Below, piece after piece: positions 11,290 through 22,502 of a DNA stretch of 64,000 nt. Below the pieces are notes generated by a model, which saw only the letters and a program-made list of their open reading frames with translations, was not told the origin of the DNA and did no database searches. The translations under genes and the position numbers were made by a program. Source of the DNA: Yponomeuta sedellus (lineage: Eukaryota > Arthropoda > Insecta > Lepidoptera > Yponomeutidae); contig OW203722.1 of assembly GCA_934045075.1 (NCBI GenBank), positions 17,019,486-17,083,485 of the forward strand. Direction: 5' to 3'. Numbering within the stretch: the stretch's first letter is position 1; the number at the start of each line of letters is the position of its first letter.

Positions 11290-11493
11290 TAATAACTTCC
11301 ACACAACATAATCACTTGACCTGGCCCCAAACTAGGATACCCTGTATTATGGTAACCAGGCGAGACATCACAAACATGAAAACACACCCAGACTGAGGCC
11401 ACCTGTACTAAAGAACAGCGGCCCCAGTGGGAATCGAACTCACGACCTCTGTCTTGGTACCCAAGCGCCTTAACGGCTAGACCAAGGAGGCAA
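11290..11493 (-). mobile_element. tRNA-headed SINE, family C, minus strand
   Basis: Reverse complement starts with a tRNA-like head (TTGGTCTAGCCGTTAAGGCG; B box GGGTTCGATTCCC-like at 11429-11441) and continues CCTCAGTCTGGGTGTG ... ACACAACATAATC-type tail. Same family as 39311-39512. Confidence 0.75.
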
Positions 11494-11503
11494 TCATAAG
11501 ACC

Positions 11504-11842
11504 CATCATCATCAACCCTTTAAGTCCCCACCGAGGGGCACGGGTCTCTCCCCTGAGGAAGGTGCAGGCCATACTCCACCACGGGGGCCATGCCCGGATT
11601 GGTGGAGGCTTGCAAGACTAGCGGCTGGTCTTACTGTGAGAAGTTTTCAAGCCACCCTAGGGCCTCTGACTTGGCTTAACAAATGCCATTTATCGACGGC
11701 AGACGGCACCAACTGCATAACGTGCTTTGCGAAGCACGGAACCGCTCGGAAAAATGCCACTAACGTTAGTCATAGACTGTCAACCACCCATGCACTGAAC
11801 GCGACCTATGTTGCTTAACTTTCGTGATCGTTTAGTATCATT
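11504..11842 (-). mobile_element. 5S rRNA-derived SINE, subfamily II, minus strand
   Basis: Same subfamily as 9252: tail CATCATCAACCCTTTAAGTC, body GACTAGCGGCTGGTCTTACT, and the 5S-like block TTGCTTAACTTTCGTGATCG at 11810-11829. Directly abuts the family C SINE. Confidence 0.85.
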
Positions 11843-12403
11843 CAGGCAGCCGGGGCTACGAGCGAAAAAAATGGAAACCAAAAGAATGATAATATCCAGC
11901 GCATTTTCATCGCTTTTCAAAAATGTCACTAAACGTGCTCAAAGGCGCGTACAAAGCTCATCGAGGGCGACGACTCTTGTGGTTTGTGTTACCAGTAAAC
12001 TGTTGCTACTGCAAAGAAGCCAGGTAATCAGTATCACCATGCATTTCATAAAATTACAATTCATAGTTTACCTATAATGACAAATCGATGTACATTGCGT
12101 AGCCGGTTAGAGCAATTAGTCTTCCTACTTATAAATCTGTGTGTTAATCTGCTATGTAATGTAAATGGAATTTGTGTAGAAATTATTCTAAATGATTACT
12201 TTGTTAATTATATTGTTTACAATATTTTAAATTGTCATGTTTTGGAGGGAATTGGCGCTGAATGCCGTAATACAGGGTTCATGCCTAGCTCAGCTATAGA
12301 TGAAAATGTGTATATATTAAGTAATTTTATTTGACTATTCTTTTTTGTAGATTCTTCTAATATCATTGGTCAATAAACTTTTACTAATTTCGTCTGTAAG
12401 ATA
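11843..12403. other. Intergenic, nothing recognised
   Basis: Two short adjacent open frames (11808-12077, 12077-12334) have no recognisable features and are AT-driven. Confidence 0.4.
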
Positions 12404-12545
12404 CGATTAGATTAGAATATTCTCTATTGTACGCCGGGAAAAAATAAACATAAAATAATTACAAAGATACATTACAATTGGCGACCTTATTGCTCAGAGT
12501 AATTTCTTCTAGACAACCTACGAAGGAGAGTTGCTAAAGGAAAAG
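12404..12545 (+). repeat. Dispersed repeat I
   Basis: GATTAGAATATTCTCTATTG, then TACATTACAATTGGCGACC, TTATTGCTCAGAGTAATTTC and TTCTAGACAACCTACGA. Matches 45118-45250 over the whole length; the head also matches 16430-16510. Confidence 0.7.
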
Positions 12546-12609
12546 TGAGACGGGTTGTTGGTGCAAATATGAATATTGATAAACATACTTATACTTAAAA
12601 ATAATATAC

Positions 12610-12712
12610 TTACTTAAACTCCTGCGGTTAACTGGTAGAAAACGCTTATGGCATTAAGTTCGCCGTATTGTACAATTTTATGGTGGAATAAAGTATTAAT
12701 AATAATATTAAA
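12610..12712 (+). repeat. Dispersed repeat H
   Basis: CTGGTAGAAAACGCTTATGG, CATTAAGTTCGCCGTATTGT, then GGAATAAAGTATTAATAATA. Same as 34672-34745 and, inverted, 6215-6315. Confidence 0.7.
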
Positions 12713-12904
12713 CCATTACATATAAAACATATAGCAATAAAATTATAAACATACATAAATTGTAAATTGATCGATTTGGTTATTGTGTAAGATTGTTCTG
12801 TATAGTTATCACTGGAAACTTTTAATGACTGTCTGATTTTTATCTCGATTTTGTAATGTTATATATTTCTTTAATCACTAGTTTTCCTTAACAAATGAAA
12901 TGAA

Positions 12905-13112
12905 TTACACTATTTTTATTTTTAATGCACTAACCCGTGCTAAGGAACAAATTTAAAAACATAATACAGAGAATATTGTAAAGAGGTTCGAAATTTCACT
13001 GATGCCGTGAGTCGCCCATTGGCTCAATTGGTAGAGCGCTGGTACGGATAGCCAGAGGTTGCGGGTTCGAATCCCGGCATGGGTGAAATTTTTAGCCTCT
13101 AAATAGGTTTTT
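12905..13112 (+). mobile_element. Family B tRNA-bearing element with 12-bp target-site duplication
   Basis: Begins TTACACTATTTTTATTTTTA, GCACTAACCCGTGCTAAGG. It continues with AAGAGGTTCGAAATTTCACTG and then a cloverleaf-like tRNA segment (13014-13085) with A box (TTGGCTCAATTGG) and perfect B box (GGTTCGAATCC). It ends AGCCTCTAAATAGGTTTTT. Flanked by AAATGAAATGAA at 12893-12904 and 13113-13124. Confidence 0.85.
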
Positions 13113-13149
13113 AAATGAAATGAAAATAAAAAATATATATAAATATTCA

Positions 13150-13376
13150 TGGATATATTACACAGATCTCGTTAGCCCTACACTCAGTACAACTAAATGA
13201 CTTATGTAATAGGTGCTAACTGGACGATAGATTTAATACAATAAATACATAGACAACATCCAAGACCCGAGACAAACTAGAAAAGTTCGTTTCCTAGTTT
13301 GACCCGGCCGGGGATCGAACACGAGACCTTCGGTTTTACAGCAGCGTGCCAAACCGCTGCGTCACCGAGGTTGTTC
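13150..13376 (-). mobile_element. tRNA-headed SINE, separate family (C2), minus strand
   Basis: Reverse complement of 13300-13372 is tRNA-like: CTCGGTGACGCAGCGGTTTG ... TCTCGTGTTCGATCCCCGGC. The tail (13150-13290) includes CAAGACCCGAGACAAAC. Only copy in the window. Confidence 0.65.
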
Positions 13377-16300
13377 AGTTATAAATAAAGTTACGTCTGT
13401 ACTATTTCTATGAATATTAGTGTTATGGAATGGGGCCCTGGAATCAAGGCAAGATTTTTTTGAAGTCCATAAGTGGGAACTCGTATTGGTAGCAATAAAA
13501 TATATTAAAATATTACTGCTCACATGTGGTGATTCTTCTGTAGGTTTATCTCCGTAAGCGGATCGGCTAAATGGGTATTTAAATTGACATCGAGCATATT
13601 TCACAGTAGACTACGCAATTTGTAACGTGCATAGCATTATTTGTATAAGGCGTATTTGTAGAAAAATATCTTCCACTATTTGAGGTAATATTACACTGTC
13701 AATTTGGTGTTAACAGTATTTTTGTGATTTTTCTACGGCAGTTAATATTTAAGCGCTCTAAGAAGGAAAACTTTCAATAGACTTGTCCTACTACTATATT
13801 TTACAATGAAATAGTGGCCGTTAATTCGGAAGTCGATATCTTCAAAGCGCACAATGCCAAGTTTAGGCGATGCTCAGCCAAAATCTTTAATTTATTAAGT
13901 TGTGTGATTTTATCCAAAGTGCTTACATATCCGTTTAATTTTGTACTTATTGAGAAACTCAAAATTACATGTGGCTATGTTGTGTGTGCATGTTTTAGAC
14001 CACAACTTAGTACTTAAACCACAGTTACTTATAATTATAGTGTGTACCTAATAGTTGGAATCTGTTTTGAATATAATATTATATGAAACGAAGAGAAAAT
14101 ACGTAAAATTTTGTAGATGGTTTTTTTAATATTATTTTCCTTTTAAAACGAACTAATACTAAATTCAGCTTTGTGTCGTAACTGCCTGCCTCATCTAGGA
14201 ATCGAACAGATTAAGTTGAAAAAACCACCCTGTATTTTTATTACTATGTCAGGAGTTGTATGAAAATAACTGATAGGCAGATGTGTGAAAATGACAACGC
14301 ATTTTGTAACACACTTTGTAACAAATATATCTATTTAATTTATAGGTACGAGAAATCCATATAATCTTTAATGCTGAGAGATATGAAGTTCCCATGGCCA
14401 GAATGATCTATCTACCCCTATTCCGTAACTTCGAACTTTGGTAGATTTTCCCTACGAAAAGTCTAATTAGAATGGAATAAAAAATCAATTAGTACCTACG
14501 AACGATTTTGATGCGTATAATGACCCTATGTGTCCCTGAGGATAGCCTCAATGTGACTTTTGTACGACCGTAGACTTTACTTCCCTTGAAAGTTCGCTCC
14601 AGGCAAGAGGTAGCGATAAAAAATCTATAAAAGTACCCATGAGCGTTCTAAACTAGCGTTTATCATAAACTCACGACTGTGTCCCGGAGAGATAAACAGG
14701 CAGATACCAGGCTTTGCCACTTCCCATTTAAATTTCCCAGCAATAAATATTAGTTTAAGATCATTTTCGCAACACTGCATTATTTTTACGAGCATTATAA
14801 TTATAATAACGTTCCGTGAGCTTATTTTAAGCCCACTTAGCAAATCGAAGTCTCGGTAGGCGGGTAAGTAACGACACAAAAAAAAGATTTTAAGTTTAAT
14901 AATTAACTACAAGATTGTTTAACTGACACGCCGTCGCGCGCCGCGAAAAGATTACAATGCAATCAAAAGACTGCCCTTCGATACTTTGTAATGCCCTACG
15001 TTACCAAACTACCAGCAATCCACAAATAACGGTAAAAATCGGGCAGTAATGATTCCTCCCATCCATATTTATACAAAACCGAACTCGTTTTCGGCTCAAT
15101 TAAAAGGAATCGAACCAAAAAGGACGAGTTGAGCTCGCAATAATAAGCCTAATGATAACCTTTAGAGAAAAGGTGTTAAAACGTTTATTGGAATCATTGG
15201 GGAATTTTTATTAATAGCATTTTAACAAGGCGACGACGCCTCTCCTAAGGTGTTAAGATTACATTTTTTCACCATTGTTTTTGCCGCCGAAACGGTTTCC
15301 GAAGCGCTCTGTAGGATATTGTTGACCGATAATTTCAATATTCGGCGATAACGTTCGGATTTAGTTTTGATAGACGTTAATGCCGGTCAGCGGACGGCGG
15401 AACGGTGTTCACGAGAATCATGGAATGAAAATAAGGAAGCTTAAGTGACAGCATACATTTCGTCCTCGAGATTTCTGGATGTTGATATTAATATCAGAGT
15501 AAATAACGACCGCACAATGTTTCGGATACTTTAATATCCACTTTGAGAGTATTTTTTAATATTCCATGAAACAGTAATTCGCCTGGACTCAATTAAGTCG
15601 ACGGCACATTTTAATTTCCATTTGAGAAGTTACTGCGTTTTATAACAACATCCCATACAATCGTTCAGAGCCGGGAGCATTGACTCGAGACAGTCAAAGA
15701 GGTAATAACCATCATGATAGGGTGTCCCTGGCTACCGCTATAAAATTTCAAGTGTACACTTTCGAGGAACCGTTGCCCACGCCCAGTGTCCGTCGAACGT
15801 TTTGTGCCAATGTCGATAATTTCAGACTAGGCTGCCGAATAAACGCATGAGAATCGAGAAGGGCCCGATTATCGATACCCGTCGATTTCATTCGCACGAG
15901 GTAAAATAATAATATATATCTTTCGAGTTTTACAACACAAGCACCCTTGAATCTCAGACACTGCTAAACATTAAGAATTCGAGTGAAAATGCGTTATACA
16001 TAGTCTCATTGTTTTTTCATCTGAAGATTTAACAGCTTAATGATGGTCAGCACGAGTGCACTTGAATCTAGGTGAGTAGTAGTTTTTATTGCACGTGGTA
16101 CGTATGACAAAGGGTTATTTATGTTTGTATTGTTCAAAAATTAAACTACTGTGAGATAATAAGTAGTATGATGGAAACCTTTGGTTTATGCATAATTGTA
16201 CGTTTAAATATGGATGGCTAGCTCTTGCAAACTTAAGGTTTATTTTTTGTGTAAATGCCAATCATTGATTTGTTTATTTGCTTTAAAAGTGAATCTGCCA

Positions 16301-16429
16301 CGAAGTAAAGTTATCTGAGACTACTAAGTAGGTAGATGATATTTAATTTCGTTCCTGTAGTGTTGAAGACACCTTCAACACTACATGGTTATTTTTATTA
16401 AATATTTTACTATAACTTTTGTTAGTATA
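13377..16429. other. 3 kb intergenic; candidate regulatory sequence at 14.9-15.9 kb
   Basis: No gene. 14920-15900 is free of repeats shared in the window and of mixed composition (blocks near 15230-15430 with GGCGACGACGCC, GCCGCCGAAACGG, CGGTCAGCGGACGGCGG), unlike the AT-rich surroundings. Confidence 0.4.
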
Positions 16430-16510
16430 GTTAGATTAGATGAGATTACCTAGATAAGAACTCTTTATTGTACACACTAGAAAAAAAATACATAAAAAGG
16501 CTTACATATC
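16430..16510 (+). repeat. Dispersed repeat I, head only
   Basis: GATGAGATTACCTAGATAAG, then AACTCTTTATTGTACACAC, as in 45118. Confidence 0.5.
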
Positions 16511-16820
16511 TAACTATTGCCGTATTGCCGAAGTTTCAAAAAGAAGAGGATTTGTTCGATTGACTTCAACGATAGTACTCTATCGATGTAAAATGAAAAC
16601 TGGCGACGCGTGTAGGGTTGCCAGGTTCTAGAATATACAAACCGGACCAAGCGCCATAAAAAGCTTGGCAACTAAATAAAAATACTAAAAAAATGTTTAC
16701 ATGGTGCCGATGCTTTCCACTGCTATAAAACGACAATGTTGTATGACCACATCATAATCATAACTACAGCATTAGTGTAAAGACCCGTAAAACAGTTTTT
16801 AAAATTTATATTATTTATTC

Positions 16821-16885
16821 AGCAATGGCGCTCATTAGGGGACGGCTATGTCCAGCTGTGGACGAGTATAAGATGATGATGATTT
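16821..16885 (+). mobile_element. LINE 3' tail type D fragment
   Basis: AATGGCGCTCATTAGGGGAC, GGCTATGTCCAGCTGTGGAC, then GATGATGATGA. Same tail as 7977-8116. Confidence 0.7.
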
Positions 16886-17785
16886 AACATAAATATGGTA
16901 GAATTAAAATTAAAGCGATTAAATGATATAACTTAAACGAAGTAAGTAGCTATTAAACTATTTCTAGTATTCTCTAACATACACTGACCTAGCTTCTAAT
17001 TCCATCCACAACCAGATCAAACTCTGGAGCATCAGCGAGGAGGGCAAAGAATAGCTGTAACGCATGCTGCCAAAGGTTTCTCTACCTTGGCAAGTAATTT
17101 ATGCGATGCCTCTGCAATCTACAGATTTGTCTAGGGCTTTATTTATGTGATTATTCACTTCAGTAGCTTTTAACTAACTGGTAGAAACCGACAGGTATAA
17201 AATATTCTAATCTTTTCTAATATTTGGAGTATCAATGGAAGATGACACAACTAGTTAAGTCTCACTGCATGCAACAGACCTTTATCTAATACGGGATTAA
17301 TTATAAATGACAGATAGACACACATACACAGACACACATAAATTGCATGCCGCATGTTAGAGATAAGTATATTTTGCTTCACATGTAGCTTCTACTAGAT
17401 TCAATATTATTTGATAAACATGACATCACCACCCACTGTCTTCCGCCTTTTACAAGAAGCATGGGCCTACTCATCATAAATACAGGCTACTAGATAGTCT
17501 AGTTATGGTAGTAGTCACATAAGATTACGTTTTTGTTATGGTTTTCTATTAGAATAATATAACCACAAGAATCTTTGCAACCATTCATTTAAATTAATGT
17601 TTTTAATTATTTTTTTAAAATATATATTTTCACTATTTTTTCCTTCGCCGTTCGAGAGTTCGTTCACAAATTTGCATAATGTAAGTAACGTCGTTCTTAT
17701 TACACCATTTAATTCATCAAAATAAATTTTCTATGACTAATAATACTGTTGTACTGTAATACTGATACTACTGATACTAATAATA
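16886..17785. other. Intergenic, nothing recognised
   Basis: AT-rich unique sequence. Confidence 0.45.
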
Positions 17786-17796
17786 CTGTAATACTG

Positions 17797-17868
17797 GCAC
17801 GGATAGCCAGAGGTTGCGGGTTCGAATCCCGGCATGGGTGAAATTTTTAGCCTCTAAATAGGTTTTTA
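17797..17868 (+). mobile_element. Family B fragment (tRNA 3' half plus end)
   Basis: GCACGGATAGCCAGAGGTTG to AGCCTCTAAATAGGTTTTTA, identical to 35763-35830 apart from few bases. Flanked by AATACTG at 17790-17796 and 17869-17875, a possible 7-bp duplication. Confidence 0.75.
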
Positions 17869-17884
17869 AATACTGTTGTGTTTC

Positions 17885-17924
17885 AAATTGGACAAAACAC
17901 ACATTGTTGTGTTTTGTCCAATTT
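17885..17924. repeat. Perfect 16-bp inverted repeat
   Basis: Arms 17885-17900 (AAATTGGACAAAACAC) and 17909-17924, 8-base loop. Confidence 0.85.
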
Positions 17925-19213
17925 TTATAAAGCTTCGAATGATTTATAAAATATTCTTCATCTTTAGCTGTCGGGAGGACACATTGACACATACATAAAT
18001 GAACTGTCCATTTACTTTAAACCTCACACATAAATCCTCCCCGACGATTCAGCAGGTACCTACACGTCGCACAGTGTAAGTATAAATAGTAGACGATAAC
18101 AACCGAATGCCAAATAAGTTTAGTTAAGATGTATGAGAATTCAACCCGTCTAAATTCATTGTCTAAATTGGTTTCAGTAAAGGACGAAGGTTTAGTTAGT
18201 CTGTGACTTTGTTTTAAGATATCTTACATAACACTAACAATTTAACCTACTCGGAAGCTCCGAACATGTCAGACGAGTAAATTTTGACCTTCCTGTCATA
18301 TGTCAAATGTTTAGTCATGGTAGTAAAAAAACAAATAATTTCGGCTATACCCGGACGCCTGGCAACCCCAGGCGCGTGCGGTGCGCGCGGCAGCGATAAT
18401 TGTTTTATGAAATTGGTGTGCCCCCGCCTGCATACTTACACCACGTCCAAGCTCCGTCGCTGTAATCGCGCCCCGAGGCTTGGCATTATGAAACGATAAC
18501 CGTTTATCGAACAGAATTTTGGTCGAAGATGTTTTCTCGCTGAATCGGGGTAATTTTTTTCTCCTGAAAACAATAGTATGTTGAGGCTAGCATTCTAAAG
18601 GTAGATAAATGACTCAGTTTACCTTTATAATACCTATATTTTTTTGAACTAAAACATTCGTAAGCACCTTCGTTTTGCGAGCTCCGTGTTTACTCACAAT
18701 CATTAAGTTCTGCGACTCAGAGCGAAACCTGGTTGGACTTTTCCAATTGGAAGTTGATTCGAGGTTAATTTGGATTCAGGTCAATAACCCTAACTCACTC
18801 TCTCTCTCTCTATCTCTTTCTCGAAGAAATAACTTCTTCTTGAGACTTCAAGGGCTTATAATATTATGAGATATGGATACCTACCTACTAAAATATGAGG
18901 TAAGCACAGTCTGCGTTAGTTCAAAACACTCTAAAGTAAGCAACTAGTAGGGTGACGTCTAATTACATGCGCAAATCAGTAAATTTTAGTCACGTAAAAT
19001 GGTAGTGTGTTAGCAGCAAACACTTTCATCACATCCGGAAGGTCCTGGGTTCGATACAACTACAAGTCTCAGTGAAATTGTAACCAGACCAGGACATAAC
19101 ATATATACAAACATAGGAAACGACCCAGATTCTGGTTATATTTTGTAAAGAAACGAAAGATGGTCTCCAAAGGTTGAAATCGAGCCTTGGTCATGGTAAT
19201 CAAACATCTTAAC
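17925..19213. other. Intergenic; CpG-rich block and CT microsatellite
   Basis: 18335-18510 is CpG-rich and non-repetitive, with the hairpin CGCCTGG/CCAGGCG near 18356. A (CT)n tract lies at 18796-18822. 19035-19145 vaguely resembles the body of SINE C. Confidence 0.45.
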
Positions 19214-19225
19214 ATTGAAGAGGCA

Positions 19226-19472
19226 AATTTAAAAACCTATTTAGAGGCTAAAAATTTCACCCATGCCGGGATTCGAACCCGCAACCTCTGGCTATCCGTG
19301 CCAGCGCTCTACCAATTGAGCCAATGGGCGACTCACGGCATCAGTGAAATTTCGAACCTCTTTACACTATTCTCTGCGAATCCCGGCATGGGTGAAAAAT
19401 TTTTAGCCTCTAAATAGGTTTTTAAATTTGTTCCTTAGCACGGGTTAGTGCATTAAAAATAAAAATAGTATA
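19226..19472 (-). mobile_element. Family B element, full length, 12-bp target-site duplication
   Basis: Inverted ends (19226-19290 against about 19376-19430, core AACCTATTTAGAGGCTAAAA) enclose a minus-strand tRNA-like segment. The right end is GTGCATTAAAAATAAAAATA. Flanked by ATTGAAGAGGCA at 19214-19225 and 19473-19484. Confidence 0.88.
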
Positions 19473-19484
19473 ATTGAAGAGGCA

Positions 19485-20211
19485 GTTCAAGGGTATTATT
19501 AATAAAATGATCTTACCTCTGAGATCGCTGTGGAGTCTTAAGTGACCATTTTAACGCACTTCCAAAAAGGGTATTGTCACCCTTACAGCCCACTCGAGAG
19601 TGACTTTAGGGTTAGTAAGAGCGATTTACTGTAGATAAATGAAGACAAATAAATAATGGGCACGTCAAAAATTCTAACGGATTTAATTTTATCGTCACAT
19701 TACCAACCCATTTGAATAATACATGAAACTTAAAAAATCCAAGAAATAATCCCTGACTAGCTACTTGGTATAAAATACCCCATGAGCCGCAAATGAGGGT
19801 TCACAAAGCCGTATAACTAGCACGCTCTTGATAAGTTGACTCTAAAAAGCGATATACATTGCAAGTCATCTCGCTCTTTACGGTAAGACAGAGTAAGACA
19901 GCTCAGTATAACCACATCAAACCTCATAGAAACATCGTAAAAAGTGCATGCTAGACACGCTGCAAGCTTTTATAGCGGCTCACGTGCCGGTCAGTGCGTT
20001 CGCGCAGATGTCCCGTGACACCTGCCTCTACGGTTCTTTCGTCTCTCTCTAGCGTTTGAATTGGCTTAGTCTTTTCCCTTTTACACCAGACAACTTTTTT
20101 TTTCAAACACGTAGTAGACGGTTAAGTTTGAACGTAGAATACGGCACGTGTCGCAGAGAGAGATGTGAATGGATGAAGATGAAATGTAATTCAACGACTT
20201 CTAATAAACAG
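19485..20211. other. Intergenic, nothing recognised
   Basis: Unique sequence with short homopyrimidine tracts only. Confidence 0.45.
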
Positions 20212-20275
20212 CATCTGATAGTAAGGCCCGCCACTGTCTCACAATCCTCCACCAGCCCGGACTTGGGCTTGGAGA
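20212..20275 (+). mobile_element. 5S-SINE 3' fragment
   Basis: AGTAAGGCCCGCCACTGTCT followed by CCTCCACCAGCCCGGACTTG, as in 37205-37250. Confidence 0.7.
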
Positions 20276-20294
20276 ACGTTGTGGACTGAAATAA

Positions 20295-20600
20295 GATGTA
20301 GTGACTAGAATTGAGAAAGGAATGTTGCGTTGGTTTGGACATGTGGAGGGGATGAAGAAAGAAAGATTGACGAAACAAATATATATTGCGAATATGAGTA
20401 GAAGGGCTGATAAGGGACGTCCTAGGTGGACATAAATCGAGGATGTATTAGCAAAGGGGAAAGATAAAAAGTACCCGGAACCGGCGTGCGTGCATGCGAC
20501 GACTTATGAACGTTGATAAAGCGAAGGCGATATTTCAGGATTGTGGCAAGTTGCAGTCCCTAGTCTCTGCCTACCCCTCTGGGATACAAGCGTGAGGTTA
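20295..20600 (+). pseudogene. Non-LTR retrotransposon RT C-terminus, broken, with 3' tail
   Basis: 20295-20432 reads DVVTRIEKG, MLRWFGHVEGM, RLTKQIY, KGRPRW, then a stop at 20433, with IEDVL resuming in frame. This is the conserved C-terminal end of RTE/Jockey-like LINE polymerase ORFs, inactivated by the stop. The tail CCTAGTCTCTGCCTACCCCT, CTGGGATACAAGCGTG leads into an (AT)n tract. A minus-strand relative lies at 39946-40092. Confidence 0.8.
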
Positions 20601-20602
20601 TG

Positions 20603-20637
<35 letters not shown>
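20603..20637. repeat. (AT)n microsatellite
   Basis: About 30 bases of alternating AT after GTATGTA, at the 3' end of the LINE fragment; probably grown from its tail. Confidence 0.9.
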
Positions 20638-20853
20638 TCAAGGCTATAATTTTTCTTTTATATTTCTATGTCCCAATTATAAGCACGGTCAAATCACGCT
20701 TTGTGTTACTTAAACGCGTTGGCTACGCATTACATTGCGATCCGGCATAACGTTTGTAAATAAAAACCTAACAACATTTGTATGGAAGTTGCCCCTTGAG
20801 AAGCCGCCTCAGTAGGATAACTTTCTTCTCGTTATTAGAAGTCGATATCATTT

Positions 20854-21210
20854 TGATATCAACCCTTGTATGTCCCACTGCTAGGGCAGGGGTCTCTTCC
20901 TGCATCGCAGGAAGGTTAGGCCATACTCCACCACGAGGGCCAAGTCCGGGTTGGTGGAGGATTGTAAAAGAGTGGTGGGCCTTACTGTCAGAAGTCATGA
21001 AGCGACCCATAAGGCCTCTGACATGGCGTAACAACTGCTATTATATGACAGTCGGCACAAACCGCTTATCGTGTCTTGCGAAGCACGGGAACGCTCGGAA
21101 AAAATGCCACTAGCGGTAGTCACGGGACGGTCACCCATCGTGCACCTGACCGCACCTGTTGTTGCTTAACTCAAGTGATTGATTCCACTCACTGGGTTCG
21201 ACTAGGCCAA
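20854..21210 (-). mobile_element. 5S rRNA-derived SINE, subfamily I, minus strand
   Basis: Starts with the inverted tail TGATATCAACCCTTGTATGT; body GGGCCTTACTGTCAGAAGTC; the 5S-like block lies at about 21120-21180 (reverse of GAGTTAAGCAACAACAGGTG). Nearly the reverse of 37016-37340. Confidence 0.88.
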
Positions 21211-21904
21211 AAGAGCTTCGACGGAAAGACGGTGTGAGTTTCTATCACATGCCGAGAATTGAACCCAGGAGGTCAAGTTCGTGAAACAACTGTTTTACCC
21301 ACTATGCTGCCACAGCTTCTAAATTTGGTTCCTTCAGGAATAGGCATAGTATCATTGTTTCTTAAGTATATATAAAGCCTTACCTGCATGAAAATGAAGT
21401 GCTGCTAACCAATAAAACTGCCGACTTGGTAGTGCGTTTTACGGCCACTCCAAAATAGACCTTCAAACTCGTTACACTACTCTTTAGTGACCAAGTAGCA
21501 TATCAATTATGAGTTGTTTCGACCCTTTCGCGCTATATTCGCGCTCATTACACGTCGTTAATATGTAAATTAATTTGCCTCCGATATAACTCTTTACAGT
21601 TTAAGATTGCTACGCCTAGAATTTATGTGAGCTATGCTGTATGGACGTTTTTGACCACACAGTTTGGTTACAAACTTGAAATATATTTTTATATTTCTTT
21701 ATATTTCTCGAAATATATGTGTTATGTACGTCCCACTGAAGGGACTTATTTCGGAGAGAGAGGAGTTATAATCATTGCGTAAGGCAACCGTGGCTTAGTG
21801 ATTTCAATCGTTGAGGCATTTGAATATTCACCATGTGTTTCTTTACAGTTACCGAGTGGTACTGCTACTGAAATATATACAAGTGGAATAATATTGGCCT
21901 TTGG
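21211..21904. other. Intergenic; one tRNA-like relic
   Basis: 21245-21315 (CATGCCGAGAATTGAACCCA ... TACCCACTATGCTGCCACAG) reads as a decayed minus-strand tRNA-SINE head. The rest is unrecognised. Confidence 0.4.
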
Positions 21905-22286
21905 CATCTACTTAATGAGATGATTTATAAAGCGTCCAGTGGTATCTTCACTCACACTAGATGGGTGAAGGTACCACTCCGACGCTGTAGTGCCTGGGAC
22001 ATAATTTTATATATAGTGTAGGCTTGCCCAGCACCTACACCATCCTGACAGCTTAGTCGGCCTAGCCCACAGGAAAGACTAGTCAATACGTGCGGAGCCA
22101 ACCAAGCCGCGGGTTTCCTCACGATGTTTTCCTTCACCGTTAGCGTGTGGTATTGCGACTACAAATTCGCAAATGTACGTAACTTTGAAATCAAACAAAG
22201 TCATTGGTACATGCCCGCACTCGGGATCGAACCTGGGGCTCTCGCTTGTCAGTCCATGGTTCTACCCACTGAGCTACCACCGCTTC
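21905..22286 (-). mobile_element. Long tRNA-SINE (family A head with repeat J body), minus strand
   Basis: 21905-22120 (AAAGCGTCCAGTGG, GGCTTGCCCAGCACCTACAC, TGACAGCTTAGTCGGCC) is the reverse of 30216-30400. It runs directly into a family A tRNA end (22121-22286) with CACTCGGGATCGAACCTGGG and CCACTGAGCTACCACCGC. Repeat J is therefore probably the 3' body of a SINE using the same head. Confidence 0.7.
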
Positions 22287-22456
22287 AATACAAGTGTACA
22301 TAAAATAAAAAAATATTAATAACAATCGAACTCAGAACATCTCAGATGTGAAGCAAGCGTAAAAAGATCGATAGATAGATCTTCATAAACATTTATTTAA
22401 GAGCACAATAGTTATAGTAGCAATACTTATAGTTTCCTAAGTAGAACCCTACTTAT

Positions 22457-22502
22457 ACTTCTTCTTCTTCAGGCTATATTATGTAGTCCACTGCTGGACA
22501 TT
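22457..22502 (-). mobile_element. LINE 3' tail type D fragment, minus strand
   Basis: CTTCTTCTTCAGGCTATATT followed by GTCCACTGCTGGACAT. Confidence 0.7.
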
